This document shows, piece after piece, positions 8,642-16,915 of a stretch of 57,821 nt of DNA; position 1 is the first letter of the stretch; each line of letters begins with the position of its first letter. Location: positions 1-57,821 of the IMG/VR virus record IMGVR_UViG_3300041402_001073. One strand, given 5' to 3'. The notes beneath the pieces were generated by a model that did not search any database, had not been told where the DNA came from, and saw nothing but the letters and a program-made list of their open reading frames with translations. Source of the stretch: a virus. The translations under genes and the position numbers were made by a program.

Positions 8642-9115
8642 TTACTTTACTTCTCCATATACTGTCATGGCAAACCTGGATATATCTTTCCATACTTCGT
8701 TGCCTTCGTCATCATACGAAAGCTTTCCGGTAACAGATTCCCTTAGGTTATTTACAACTCCTACTGGAACTCTTACTTTTTGACCTCGTTGTATTAAAAA
8801 CGGTGTGCCGTCAGAAGGATCAGTAACAAAAACATCCCCGCCATCAGGTCCGTCATTCTCGGCAATCATGATTTCAAACATGCGCTTCTTGGGCTTATTG
8901 GGTCCCTTGCCTGCAGGGATAACCTTGTCTTTCTTGGCTGGAACCTCATCCTCTGCCGGCTCCTCTTCAATAACTTCCTCTTCGGCCACCTCAGGAGTTT
9001 CTTCCTCGGATACTTCTACTTCTACTACAACTTCCTCGCTCCCAGTAGCCCCTTCTGTAGGCTTCTCAGTCTTTCCGGCCTCGGGCGGTTTAGGCCCTGT
9101 TCCTTTTCTTGCCAT
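8642..9115 (-). CDS. Virion-associated protein with acidic Pro/Glu N-terminus
   Basis: 157 residues. The first ~90 residues are low-complexity Glu/Pro/Val/Lys sequence. The C-terminal ~65 residues form a compact domain with DGGDVFVTDP, PFLIQRGQKVRVPVGVVNNLRESV. That 'RG-x-x-V-x-VP-x-x-VV' segment is typical of small proteins found beside N4-gp56-type capsid genes. It is translationally linked to the adaptor (stop and start adjoin). Likely a head-completion or decoration protein; role inferred from position. Confidence 0.6.
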   Translation of the reverse strand: MARKGTGPKPPEAGKTEKPTEGATGSEEVVVEVEVSEEETPEVAEEEVIEEEPAEDEVPAKKDKVIPAGKGPNKPKKRMFEIMIAENDGPDGGDVFVTDPSDGTPFLIQRGQKVRVPVGVVNNLRESVTGKLSYDDEGNEVWKDISRFAMTVYGEVK

Positions 9116-9137
9116 GATATTTCTCCTTGTTTTAATG

Positions 9138-9163
9138 AAAGGGCCCCGAGATTGGGGCCCTTT
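9138..9163 (-). terminator. Perfect 10-bp hairpin, likely intrinsic terminator/attenuator
   Basis: AAAGGGCCCC pairs perfectly with GGGGCCCTTT around a six-base loop. On the leftward transcript the stem is followed by TTTCATT. It lies between the stop of the exported protein (9167-9838) and the ATG of the next gene, so it could trim or attenuate the late transcript after the capsid group. Confidence 0.6.
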
Positions 9164-9166
9164 AGG

Positions 9167-9838
9167 TTAATCAGATTCTACATACTCCGCAAAGAGTACA
9201 AGTTTACCAGCGGTTATATCGCCTGCAGCGGAACTCAATATTGAGAACGTAAACGCTCTGGCATCGGTTGTCTTCGTAGAGAAGCTGGCTGCAGTCCCAG
9301 TTTGGATTGCTTCGTGATAACCGGCATCCCAGACATCTCCTGAGTCACCACTACTTATCGATGCGAAAGCTGCAATACCTTGTGCATCATCGGTGGGAAG
9401 ACCGATACCCAAAATGGCAGCATCAGAACCACCACTTTCAAAGGCGGTTATAACCTCATACCATGCTCGGGTAATAACGGCATTGTCGGGAAGATCCACA
9501 CCCATATCATAATCTGTATTGTGTGTTCCACCATCTACACCAAAGTCAAAAGTCGCCCTGGCTATCCTGTTCGCATGGAGAGCATCTGCGGTATAAGCAG
9601 ATAGCTTCCCTTCCGTCACAACCAAGGCAGCTATGGTAGTTACACCAGTGCTGGCCACGGTCATGTCTCCAGTCATCCCTGAAAGACTGCCAGCAGCAAC
9701 AGGTATGTCACCCTCAGCCAAGTCAATTATAAGCTGCTTAATAGCCTGTATCTTCGCCTCAACTACTGGCGCGCGATAAGTGGCAGCTAAGACAGCTATA
9801 AAGGCAAAGGCTATGAATATTTTAAAAGATTTCTTCAT
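9167..9838 (-). CDS. Exported phage decoration-like protein
   Basis: 223 residues. A Sec-type signal (KKSFKIFIAFAFIAVLAATYRAP, with VEA-K as possible cleavage site) precedes an A/T/G-rich linker. The beta domain (DLPDNAVITRAWYEVITAF, AILGIGLPTDDAQGI, AGKLVLFAEYVESD) is frequent in phage structural regions from aquatic metagenomes, to my recollection. It is followed by the hairpin at 9138-9163. A capsid-proximal protein with an export signal is unexpected; this is the first of five such genes. Confidence 0.62.
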   Translation of the reverse strand: MKKSFKIFIAFAFIAVLAATYRAPVVEAKIQAIKQLIIDLAEGDIPVAAGSLSGMTGDMTVASTGVTTIAALVVTEGKLSAYTADALHANRIARATFDFGVDGGTHNTDYDMGVDLPDNAVITRAWYEVITAFESGGSDAAILGIGLPTDDAQGIAAFASISSGDSGDVWDAGYHEAIQTGTAASFSTKTTDARAFTFSILSSAAGDITAGKLVLFAEYVESD

Positions 9839-9849
9839 AATTCCCTCCC

Positions 9850-10320
9850 TTAGCTTTCAGTTACGATAGAACTGACATCCTGGTAAGTATCAGTGACCTG
9901 TCCAGCATCCAGAGCAGTTGTGCCAGCTATGAATGTACCGCCAGCGCTAGTTGCCACTTGGAAGTAACCTACTGGCGCACTGTCTGCAGGAAGGTCAGGT
10001 AACAGAGCAAGGACAGCGGTAGCGGCATCGTTACCTTTAGTAGTGGTCACAGTTCCGTCGGCAATTATACTTACCAGGTACTTACAGAACGTGGAAATAG
10101 GCTGTTCTGCTCCGGCAGTAATAACAATATTGTCAGTAATAGCCTTGGAATACATAAGGCCATTAACGCAATATTTAAGTGCTACGGCAATCTTGATCTT
10201 AGTGGACGTGCCACCAATAGTCAGGCCAGCTGCGGTGAAGCTCCTGTTCAACAGACTGGTGAGAATATCTCTCAATGGCTGTTTTACAACGGCCCCAGTA
10301 ATTTTATTTACATCTCCCAT
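9850..10320 (-). CDS. Capsid-adjacent hypothetical protein (decoration or fibre candidate)
   Basis: 156 residues, no signal peptide. The sequence is Ala/Thr/Val-rich and beta-like (GLTIGGTSTKIKIAVALKYCV, STFCKYLVSIIADGTVT, PVGYFQVATSAGGTFIAGT). It sits directly downstream of the major capsid gene, where cement or head-fibre proteins are usual. Its ribosome site is GAGGAG in CGAGGAGAATTATT. No confident family. Confidence 0.6.
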   Translation of the reverse strand: MGDVNKITGAVVKQPLRDILTSLLNRSFTAAGLTIGGTSTKIKIAVALKYCVNGLMYSKAITDNIVITAGAEQPISTFCKYLVSIIADGTVTTTKGNDAATAVLALLPDLPADSAPVGYFQVATSAGGTFIAGTTALDAGQVTDTYQDVSSIVTES

Positions 10321-10344
10321 AATAATTCTCCTCGATTAAATTGT

Positions 10345-10363
10345 GGGGCTCAAAAAGAGCCCC
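10345..10363 (-). terminator. Hairpin behind the major capsid gene
   Basis: GGGGCTC and GAGCCCC pair over seven bases around a five-base loop, directly after the capsid stop. On the leftward strand the loop is TTTTT and no U-tract follows, so it is more likely an mRNA-stabilising or processing hairpin than a strong terminator. Confidence 0.5.
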
Positions 10364-10379
10364 GTTAAATTACAGTTGA

Positions 10380-11375
10380 TTACGCCAACTCAGTTGCAGA
10401 CACTTCGGCTACAGCCATGAATGCGTCGTTCAGGATAAGTGCATTCTGCATGGTCTTCCATGAAACAGAACCCCTCTGACCAAGTGGGTCAGACTTTGAA
10501 GGAGTTGGGTTGATAACGGAAGTTTTTACTGCAAACTGGCCCTTCAGTGCAACTCCAGCCCAAGCATTTTTCCCGAGGTAGATAACAGGATAAACGTCTG
10601 CTTTCGTTCCGGAAGTAGTGACCATGCCATTCTCGACACCACCACCATCTTCATAAGGAGTGAAGATGTTGGAGAGGATATACCTCACGTTATTTACAGA
10701 GCCAATTTCACCCTCAAAAGGAGTAGTGCCGTGGCCGTAATCCTTAGCATCAATGAAGCCAGTCATGTTCCTGATGTCGTCCTCAAGGTCAGTATGACCA
10801 AGGCCAACATAACAAGGAAGAACCGCCTCAGTGTTAAAATCAGGTGAAGATTTGATTATAGAGGTGATAAACATGGCGTTCTGACGCTTAAGGGCTCTTA
10901 TTATTTTCTTTTGGAGAGTAGTGGAAAGAGCTGTGTTCACGTCAGTCCTGGCAGTACCGTTGGCGTAGAACTTATTAGTACCAGCCTTAAGTACGTTATA
11001 ACGGACGGTCTCGATAGTCTGAGCAGACTGTTCACCAAGAATACCCATTGTTTCCTTAAGAACAGGGTCTTCGTGTGTATCTGCTACAACGTCGGTGATT
11101 TCAACCAGATCACCATACTGGTTAAGGGTTACATCGACATCTACATAAGTCAGCTTCTTGCTGGTAGGCGTAACACCCTCAACAAGAGGAGTAGTTGCCA
11201 GAGCGAGAGCAAGGTAACGTCTGAAAGACATAGACTTTGTGCTTCTGGCAGGAAGAGGCTTGCCCTGCATGAACTTCTCAAGTACGAGAAGAGGCAGTCC
11301 CCTTACTAAAAGATCTTTTGATGCAAATGCTGCTGTTCTTGGTGAAATATCACCGTAACTTGTTAATGGTGGCAT
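10380..11375 (-). CDS. Major capsid protein, N4-gp56 family
   Basis: 331 residues with AGGAGG ahead of the ATG. It matches the N4-gp56 capsid family along its length: YGDISPRTAAFASKDLL at the N-terminus, the FRRY and TTPLVEGVTPTSKKLTYVDV segments of the E-loop/P-domain side, QYGDLVEITDVVADTHEDPVL, and GEQSAQTIETVRYNVLKAGTN. The C-terminal half forms the A-domain (VYPVIYLGKNAWAGVALKG, near-invariant in the family). It is preceded by a scaffold-like gene and followed by decoration candidates, the normal order for head genes. Confidence 0.9.
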   Translation of the reverse strand: MPPLTSYGDISPRTAAFASKDLLVRGLPLLVLEKFMQGKPLPARSTKSMSFRRYLALALATTPLVEGVTPTSKKLTYVDVDVTLNQYGDLVEITDVVADTHEDPVLKETMGILGEQSAQTIETVRYNVLKAGTNKFYANGTARTDVNTALSTTLQKKIIRALKRQNAMFITSIIKSSPDFNTEAVLPCYVGLGHTDLEDDIRNMTGFIDAKDYGHGTTPFEGEIGSVNNVRYILSNIFTPYEDGGGVENGMVTTSGTKADVYPVIYLGKNAWAGVALKGQFAVKTSVINPTPSKSDPLGQRGSVSWKTMQNALILNDAFMAVAEVSATELA

Positions 11376-11403
11376 TGTATCCTCCTAAGAGATTAATTTA
11401 TTT

Positions 11404-12333
11404 TTATGCTTCCTTCCAAGCGCCATCGAAATCATTCATGTCGACTGCGCCTTTTCCTTTTCCGGATATAGGAGTTTTTTTGGTATCAACAACTTCCATA
11501 TCTTCAAGTTTGCTGGTATCTACCTCCTCCTCTTCCTCCGGAGTTTTCTGCTTTTCTTCTGAGTAGCCCTTATCTTTCCTGAAAGCAGCAACAAGTTCTA
11601 TTACGTCTTGAGTGTCGCCCTCTGTGTAGGCCGCCTGAAAAGCCTTTCCATTTGAACCTGGCTGAGATTCAACCCATTCTTCAAGCTCACCATTTTCCAC
11701 ATAAGTATGGTAGTCAGGGTGTGCCTCTATTACTGAGTTATCAAAAGCATCTCTTCCAGACTGAGCATATTGTACCTGAAGAGGATTGACCATCTCTGAA
11801 ACTTCACCAAATTGGTTTTTAAGCCTTTTAGATACATCGCCCATAACCGATTTGATTACTAGGCCTGCAACATCATTTAAGGCACCTCCAATCTCGTCGC
11901 CGTACTCTTCTTTCAATGCCTTGACAGAATCGAGCTCTCCAATCTGTTTCGACATTGCTTCGGTAACGGGTGCAAAATCCTCTTCCTCTTCCTCTGGCTC
12001 TTCGGATATAGGCTCTTCTTTTGGAGCCTTATCTTTCTTAACCTCAGAATTATACATCCCCTGCAATGTTGAATGCTTCTGATTTAGCGCATCAAGATCT
12101 TCTTGAAGCTCGGCCAATGTTTTCTCTGCCGGTGCTTCTTCTTTAGGCTCTTCCTCAGCAGGTTCTTCTTCAACAGGCTCTTCTTCTTTAGGTGTAGGAG
12201 CTTCTTCCTCCTCATCCTTAGGCTCCAGGTCTTCGGTAGGCGCTTCTTCCTCGCCCCCTTCTTCCTCTATAGCCTCTTTAAAAGCCTCTTCAAATTCATC
12301 TACTTCTACGACTTCTTCTTTCTCTTCTGCCAT
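11404..12333 (-). CDS. Capsid scaffolding protein
   Basis: 309 residues from the ATG at 12331-12333, chosen because GGGAGG lies five bases upstream; an ATG ten codons earlier lacks such a site. The N-terminal ~110 residues are almost wholly Glu/Pro/Ala. The middle is helical (KSVMGDVSKRLKNQFGEVSEM), and the C-terminus is a short basic/amphipathic tail (SGKGKGAVDMNDFDGAWKEA) of the kind scaffolds use to bind capsid. Position immediately before the capsid gene and composition support a scaffold; no protease domain is visible. Confidence 0.7.
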   Translation of the reverse strand: MAEEKEEVVEVDEFEEAFKEAIEEEGGEEEAPTEDLEPKDEEEEAPTPKEEEPVEEEPAEEEPKEEAPAEKTLAELQEDLDALNQKHSTLQGMYNSEVKKDKAPKEEPISEEPEEEEEDFAPVTEAMSKQIGELDSVKALKEEYGDEIGGALNDVAGLVIKSVMGDVSKRLKNQFGEVSEMVNPLQVQYAQSGRDAFDNSVIEAHPDYHTYVENGELEEWVESQPGSNGKAFQAAYTEGDTQDVIELVAAFRKDKGYSEEKQKTPEEEEEVDTSKLEDMEVVDTKKTPISGKGKGAVDMNDFDGAWKEA

Positions 12334-12392
12334 CTGTTCCTCCCGGCCCCGAATGTAGGCCATCTAGTCTGTGTCGGCTTACGCCGCAAATT

Positions 12393-12448
12393 AAAAAAAC
12401 CCGATTAATACAACGAGGCGAGATGCCTACTGCGTGTATTAATTCGGG
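12393..12448 (-). terminator. Intrinsic terminator between packaging and capsid modules
   Basis: On the leftward strand CCCGAATTAATACA pairs with TGTATTAATCGGG (13 pairs, one bulged A). The intervening loop contains a second small hairpin (AGGC/GCCT), and a run of seven T follows. It separates the terminase/portal genes from scaffold and capsid, so capsid expression probably needs its own promoter or antitermination. Confidence 0.75.
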
Positions 12449-12491
12449 CTTTAAGTTACCTGTTAAGGTTTAAAGGTGCCGCTATGTAAAA

Positions 12492-12650
12492 TTACTTTTT
12501 CATAATTTTAATCTCCACAGAACCTATATTCCCTTCTGGCGAAATATTCAGTACGACTTGACCTTGCGCTGGAGGAAGATTATTGGTCTCCTTCAATGCT
12601 TGCCTTAAAACTCTTTTGTCGTTATCCGAAAGTTTCATTGCCTCTTTCAT
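12492..12650 (-). CDS. Small protein upstream of the capsid terminator
   Basis: 52 residues if the first ATG (12648-12650) is used; a second ATG four codons on (12636-12638) has a better AGAGG site. The sequence is helical at the N-terminus (KLSDNDKRVLRQALKETNNL) and beta-like after it (GQVVLNISPEGNIGSVEIKIMKK), ending TAA. A clean frame with plausible composition, but no recognised family. Confidence 0.45.
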   Translation of the reverse strand: MKEAMKLSDNDKRVLRQALKETNNLPPAQGQVVLNISPEGNIGSVEIKIMKK

Positions 12651-12675
12651 ACCTTAAAGTAAATATAGTTGTCAA
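12646..12675 (-). promoter_or_regulatory. Candidate sigma70 promoter ahead of the capsid group
   Basis: Leftward TTGACA (12670-12675) and TATGAA (12646-12651) are 18 bases apart. Transcription would start near 12639, at the second ATG of the small gene. The terminator at 12393-12448 lies downstream, so this promoter would still have to be read past it. A match by sequence only. Confidence 0.3.
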
Positions 12676-12875
12676 GCTATTTTTTGCTTTAAAGTCTTTT
12701 TCAGCGATCTATACGCTCTTATTTCACCTTGGATTGTAGGAAACTCTTCTTCTTTAGCAACTTCAAGGTCTTTATGAAATTCACCTATCAAGCTGTCTAA
12801 ATATTTCATAGTACATTTAGCGGCACTAGCACTTATATTGCCTAGAAATTCCTTACTCAGATCTTTTTTCGACAT
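12672..12875 (-). CDS. Small helical protein downstream of portal
   Basis: 67 residues, mostly charged helices (KCTMKYLDSLIGEFHKDLEVA, RAYRSLKKTLKQKIA). Its start overlaps the portal C-terminus by 23 bases. Similar small coiled proteins often lie beside podoviral portals, but I recognise no family and give no function. Confidence 0.55.
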   Translation of the reverse strand: MSKKDLSKEFLGNISASAAKCTMKYLDSLIGEFHKDLEVAKEEEFPTIQGEIRAYRSLKKTLKQKIA

Positions 12876-14835
12876 CCTGCCTCCCTTGCTTTATTGCTGT
12901 TAGGGCATTAATCATTGTGTCTATTTCCTCATTGCCAATTTTCTTAACCGTAGCCTGAGCTTTTGAATTCATATTCGCAGCCTTTGCGTCTGTATACCCG
13001 ATATCTGCTTCAAGTCTTAACTTCTCAAGCTCGACAGCCTCTGAGTCACTTGCAGCTTCGATATTGGCCTGAGCTTCCTCTTCACTATAGAGAAGTTTTT
13101 CCGGATCAAGGTCGTGTGCCTTTGCTCTTTCCTCAAGCAGAACCCTGTTTTTAACAAAAGGCTTATCTTCTGGCTGTAATGTCTGAGCGAAGAAATCGAG
13201 TGCCTGAGTCCTTTGCTCTTTACTAACAAGAGATGATGAACCAACTGCCTTGACATTCATATCTCCCTTTATGGTCTTATCAGGATTATACTCTAAATTC
13301 CAAGCGTAGAAATTTCTAACAAGGCTTTCATTTGGCTCGTCGAAGTTTTTAACGATATCATTGATGGTGAGGTTTGTATTTGACTGTCTTATGGAAATGC
13401 CTTTTGATGTCTCATTTGTTGTCTTGGCAGCCTCCCCAAATAAGAATGCAGGCACAGTTGACTCCATATCGCCATTACGCTCGAACTTGCCAATGATTGC
13501 CAAATATTCACTCATACGAGAATCAATTTGATGCACTCTCAGCGCTGGGGTTTGGGCATCCAGTCCACGGCCTTCTCTTTCCAACTGTCTGCCAGGGTAT
13601 ATATCGTCAAGCTCTTCATCTGGCATTAACTCGGTATTTGTCTCAAATATAGGCCCGGCAACCCATGCGGCATTATCCAGCATAGCTCTTGTTGCAGAGC
13701 ATATAGAAATCTGGGTATCCCTTATGATCCTTGGCAGCCCTTCACCGAATATACTGGAATCATCTTTATCAAAATAGAATATGTGATACAGGTCAGTGAG
13801 TGATTCGATGGGATGGATTATGGCCTTAATGACTTCGTTTCCAAGCAACCATATATTCACAAACCAATCTTTTTCTACTTCATCGCCCTCTTTGATTATG
13901 CCAGCCTCAAGGAGATCGTGCCCGTCAAGATATCCGTTGTATTCCAGCACTTCATACTTGTTTGTGCTTTCCTGAACATCTTCCTGCTCTTTTATCGTCT
14001 TAAGATCTATCTCCCATTGCCTGAGCTTATAATCACCCTTTTTATGAGATTTTATATACTCTGTTATTACATCGTTCTTGAAATTTTTCCTCCTGCCTAG
14101 CTTTCTTAATTCATGCTTTGTCATGGCATGAAGTTCAAAAACAAAATTACAGTGCTCAAATTCAGTTGAAGACATATCCGGGAACCACTTCCAAATCAAT
14201 ACATTGTCAACAACTGGCTTAAATCCTTTCTTCTCCTCTTGATTATATCCGTTGTCAGTTTTTACAATCTTTCTTGATATATGCCCTTTAGATAGAGGGC
14301 CCTTGAATATGCCGGTCCCATACATTACGCTGGATCTTATTACAGCCTTAGCCTTGGCTTTGTAGTTGGATTCAAGAAGCTGGTCATCTACAGTTACAGT
14401 CATTCTCTGTGCGGTAGCCTTGACATACTCCATTACACCTTTTTCTACATCTTGAGGAGTTAGCTCTTCGCCTGGTTCAAGGCCTAAACTTAAATGCTCT
14501 ATTACAAAATCAATCTCTTCTTTACTTATTTCTGGCTTTGGAGTTGGTAAGATTTCCCAGTTTCTATCGTTATCCGGGAAGAGAGTATCGTTAAGCTTGG
14601 CTATTAATGGCTGGACTTTTGATCTGGTATACCTTGGATAGACTTTACTTCTAACCGGTCCTATTTTATCAAGAACTTCTGGATCGTATATGCCCTTGTA
14701 CTGCCTGAGGTCTTCAAGCCACGCATCTTCCCTGAAGTTCTGCCTGCGCGATTCGGTCTCATTAAAGTCGCCCTTAAGCTTTTTGCCTATGGCTTTTATC
14801 TTCTTCTCACTTATCGACAGTTCTCTTTCCGGCAT
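12853..14835 (-). CDS. Portal protein
   Basis: 660 residues with AGGAGG nine bases before the ATG. Features of large podoviral portals are present: an N-terminal helical region (RSKVYPRYTRSKVQPLIAKL, TLFPDNDRNWEI), a beta wing (VIRSSVMYGTGIFKGP, WKWFPDMSSTEFEHCNF), the stem/crown region (GEGLPRIIRDTQISICSATRA) and a late segment TTNETSKGISIRQSNTN. The C-terminal ~100 residues are charged coiled helix. It follows the terminase and two small genes. The ring it forms receives the terminase and, later, the adaptor. Confidence 0.85.
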   Translation of the reverse strand: MPERELSISEKKIKAIGKKLKGDFNETESRRQNFREDAWLEDLRQYKGIYDPEVLDKIGPVRSKVYPRYTRSKVQPLIAKLNDTLFPDNDRNWEILPTPKPEISKEEIDFVIEHLSLGLEPGEELTPQDVEKGVMEYVKATAQRMTVTVDDQLLESNYKAKAKAVIRSSVMYGTGIFKGPLSKGHISRKIVKTDNGYNQEEKKGFKPVVDNVLIWKWFPDMSSTEFEHCNFVFELHAMTKHELRKLGRRKNFKNDVITEYIKSHKKGDYKLRQWEIDLKTIKEQEDVQESTNKYEVLEYNGYLDGHDLLEAGIIKEGDEVEKDWFVNIWLLGNEVIKAIIHPIESLTDLYHIFYFDKDDSSIFGEGLPRIIRDTQISICSATRAMLDNAAWVAGPIFETNTELMPDEELDDIYPGRQLEREGRGLDAQTPALRVHQIDSRMSEYLAIIGKFERNGDMESTVPAFLFGEAAKTTNETSKGISIRQSNTNLTINDIVKNFDEPNESLVRNFYAWNLEYNPDKTIKGDMNVKAVGSSSLVSKEQRTQALDFFAQTLQPEDKPFVKNRVLLEERAKAHDLDPEKLLYSEEEAQANIEAASDSEAVELEKLRLEADIGYTDAKAANMNSKAQATVKKIGNEEIDTMINALTAIKQGRQDVEKRSE

Positions 14836-15019
14836 TATCCGAATCCTCCTGTACGTTAATAAATATTCTCATGCCAAGCATCCACACCCATTTAGGCACA
14901 AATCTGGGTTTTGGCTTGATTATAAGTTCAAATAGTTCGTAAAGTCCACCGTTTTCAAGAAAATACTGCACATCCTTACGGTATTGCTTGCGAAGTCCTT
15001 TTGCTTTTTTATCACTCAT
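14807..15019 (-). CDS. Small basic protein between terminase and portal
   Basis: 70 residues. A basic N-terminus (KKAKGLRKQYRKDV) precedes a hydrophobic-aromatic middle (FVPKWVWMLGMRIFINV), which could be a membrane-associated helix. It overlaps the portal start by 29 bases and the upstream gene by four. Function unknown; the tight packing supports a real gene. Confidence 0.55.
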   Translation of the reverse strand: MSDKKAKGLRKQYRKDVQYFLENGGLYELFELIIKPKPRFVPKWVWMLGMRIFINVQEDSDNAGKRTVDK

Positions 15020-15264
15020 TCTAATATTTCTCCGTTGTGTAATACAAAAAGATTCATTTTTGAGTCTCCCTGTCCACTGGGTTTCGCTATCATCTGAATG
15101 TTGTTTCTATCAAAAATCTCTGTAAGCTTCTCAGAGGCCTCAATCAGTTTGTTCATGTCAGTGTCAGGATCTTTTGTTGCCTCCACAAGTGCATCAAATT
15201 CTTTCTTGTCTGACTCATTGAGTATTTTTCTGACGACATTTTGGGCTTTAATCTTGTCCATCAA
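15016..15264 (-). CDS. Small helical protein following the large terminase
   Basis: 82 residues, charged and mostly helical (AQNVVRKILNESDKKEFDALVEA), ending in a short beta segment (MNLFVLHNGEILE). It overlaps the terminase stop by four bases (ATGA), so translation is coupled. No family recognised. Confidence 0.6.
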   Translation of the reverse strand: MMDKIKAQNVVRKILNESDKKEFDALVEATKDPDTDMNKLIEASEKLTEIFDRNNIQMIAKPSGQGDSKMNLFVLHNGEILE

Positions 15265-16727
15265 TATCCTCCCTTAGATGCAGGCGAATATGCCTTCTGT
15301 GGCCTTCTTCTTTTTTTAGACCTTGTTTCCTTTGAAATTGTTCCTGCTATAAACATACATCCGTACTGAAGGGCATCATGAGGATGAGACCATGCGTTTT
15401 TTGCTGGCTCCTCGGTATATCTCTCTCCAGACCCCTGAATACGTCTGAAAGAGTACCCACTATTAAAACCCTTCCTCAATACTTTACAGGAAGGATCTAG
15501 TTGAAATGTAGCCTTACCGTCCGTTAGCCTTGTCAAGAATCCCTCAACGGCACCGGTTCTGGCCACAAGATCGTTTGAATAAGCTGGCGTTACCTTAAAC
15601 CCTTCTTCTCGAAGTACATCAAAGCAAGTTCTTTCATCTGTTTGAGCTCTCTGGTTTCCAGCAGGGTCTCCTGTAACAGAAATCCGGAAGCCATTATATT
15701 TTGTAGCCAAAAGAGGTTTGACGCTATTTTGGACAAATCTCTGGATACCAATACCTTCAGATATTAACTCATCATAGATTTTAACAAAGCCGCGCGTAGT
15801 TGCCTGCATAAATATCGCCGAAGGTGTAAGCCCGAAGTCAAAGGCTACAACAATCTCCCTGCTTTTTTCTGGGGTAAGGGTGTGTTCGGATACATGAATA
15901 TTGTCGTTGTAGCACATTTCATATACAGGCTTACCTTCCTTGGTGTAACCGTACTGACCTTTGATGTAGACGTCAACATACGATTTATCCTTACCTTTCA
16001 TCATGTTAGTGTAATAGTCAGAAGTAAGGCCTGGCTTCTCGCCTTCCGGATAATCTTCAGGTGTCTTACCTTTAGCACAAATATTCTCGGCATTAGCGGC
16101 TAAACCGGATGGCTGCTTAAATAGCCTTGCATTATCTGGCTTATCCACTTCAAACATCTTATGCCACCATGATTCATCGTCAGGCGGATTAGTATCCAGA
16201 ATCATCCCGGTCCACGTTCTGCCACCATCCCTATTGGAAGGATATCTATCCAGGCGACCATCAAGGGCGTCTATGATGGCCTTAGGGACCTCGCGCGCCT
16301 CATTGACCCAAGCGCCAGTCAACTCCAGCGAGAGGAGGTTTGAGACATGCTCAGGTTTATCTAGTGCACGAAACAGCAGCTCTATTTCCACACCCTTAAA
16401 TCCTGTTATTGTGTAATCGTGAGATGCGCTGCGATAGTTCCCAAAAACTATAGGAGGGAACCAGTCGAGAATTGTTTTGATTGTCGTGTCATTAAGCTGA
16501 GGGAAGGTGTTCCTTACTACAGCCCATCTTGTGCGGCGGATACCGTCCTTGCCTGGCGCCTGTTCGTGTCCTCGATGTATAATCTCCCATAACATACCAG
16601 ACGACTTGCCACTTCCAAATGGCCCCATGACGCCACGGATACGGCTGCCATCTTGCATGAATTCCCCTATTGTGGGTACATGCTTGCAAGTGTATCTAAT
16701 ATCTATTTTAGGAGTTGCTACTTCCAT
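15261..16727 (-). CDS. terL: Terminase large subunit (DNA-packaging ATPase/nuclease)
   Basis: 488 residues from ATG 16725-16727, which overlaps the preceding TGA as TGATG; a TTG one codon earlier is less likely. The ATPase domain has Walker A GPFGSGKS (about residues 35-42), the 'WxVVRNTFPQLNDTTIKT' segment after it and a Walker-B-like LELTGAWVNEARE. The RNase-H-like nuclease begins at VAFDFGLTPSAIF with its first metal Asp, followed by GDPAGNQRAQTDE and the late Asp in SHPHDALQYG. This protein cuts and pumps DNA into proheads through the portal. Confidence 0.92.
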   Translation of the reverse strand: MEVATPKIDIRYTCKHVPTIGEFMQDGSRIRGVMGPFGSGKSSGMLWEIIHRGHEQAPGKDGIRRTRWAVVRNTFPQLNDTTIKTILDWFPPIVFGNYRSASHDYTITGFKGVEIELLFRALDKPEHVSNLLSLELTGAWVNEAREVPKAIIDALDGRLDRYPSNRDGGRTWTGMILDTNPPDDESWWHKMFEVDKPDNARLFKQPSGLAANAENICAKGKTPEDYPEGEKPGLTSDYYTNMMKGKDKSYVDVYIKGQYGYTKEGKPVYEMCYNDNIHVSEHTLTPEKSREIVVAFDFGLTPSAIFMQATTRGFVKIYDELISEGIGIQRFVQNSVKPLLATKYNGFRISVTGDPAGNQRAQTDERTCFDVLREEGFKVTPAYSNDLVARTGAVEGFLTRLTDGKATFQLDPSCKVLRKGFNSGYSFRRIQGSGERYTEEPAKNAWSHPHDALQYGCMFIAGTISKETRSKKRRRPQKAYSPASKGGY

Positions 16728-16915
16728 CAATCGCCTTTGTCTGTATTTTTAGACCGAGTTGCTGTTATTTGAGCTTGACTTGCCATGTGTTGCTGTAGGG
16801 CTTTACTATTTATTTGGCTGTTTTCCTGACAATTCTCCAGACCGCCTTCTAGCTCTTCTTCATTTTCGCTGTCAGCAAAAGGCTTTCTATAGGCATGGCC
16901 TAGAATTTTTATCAT
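16727..16915 (-). CDS. Small polar protein before the large terminase
   Basis: 62 residues, Gln/Asn/Glu-rich (ENEEELEGGLENCQENSQIN), lacking clear secondary-structure hallmarks. It overlaps both neighbours by one to four bases, consistent with a coupled gene of the packaging operon. No recognised family. Confidence 0.5.
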   Translation of the reverse strand: MIKILGHAYRKPFADSENEEELEGGLENCQENSQINSKALQQHMASQAQITATRSKNTDKGD

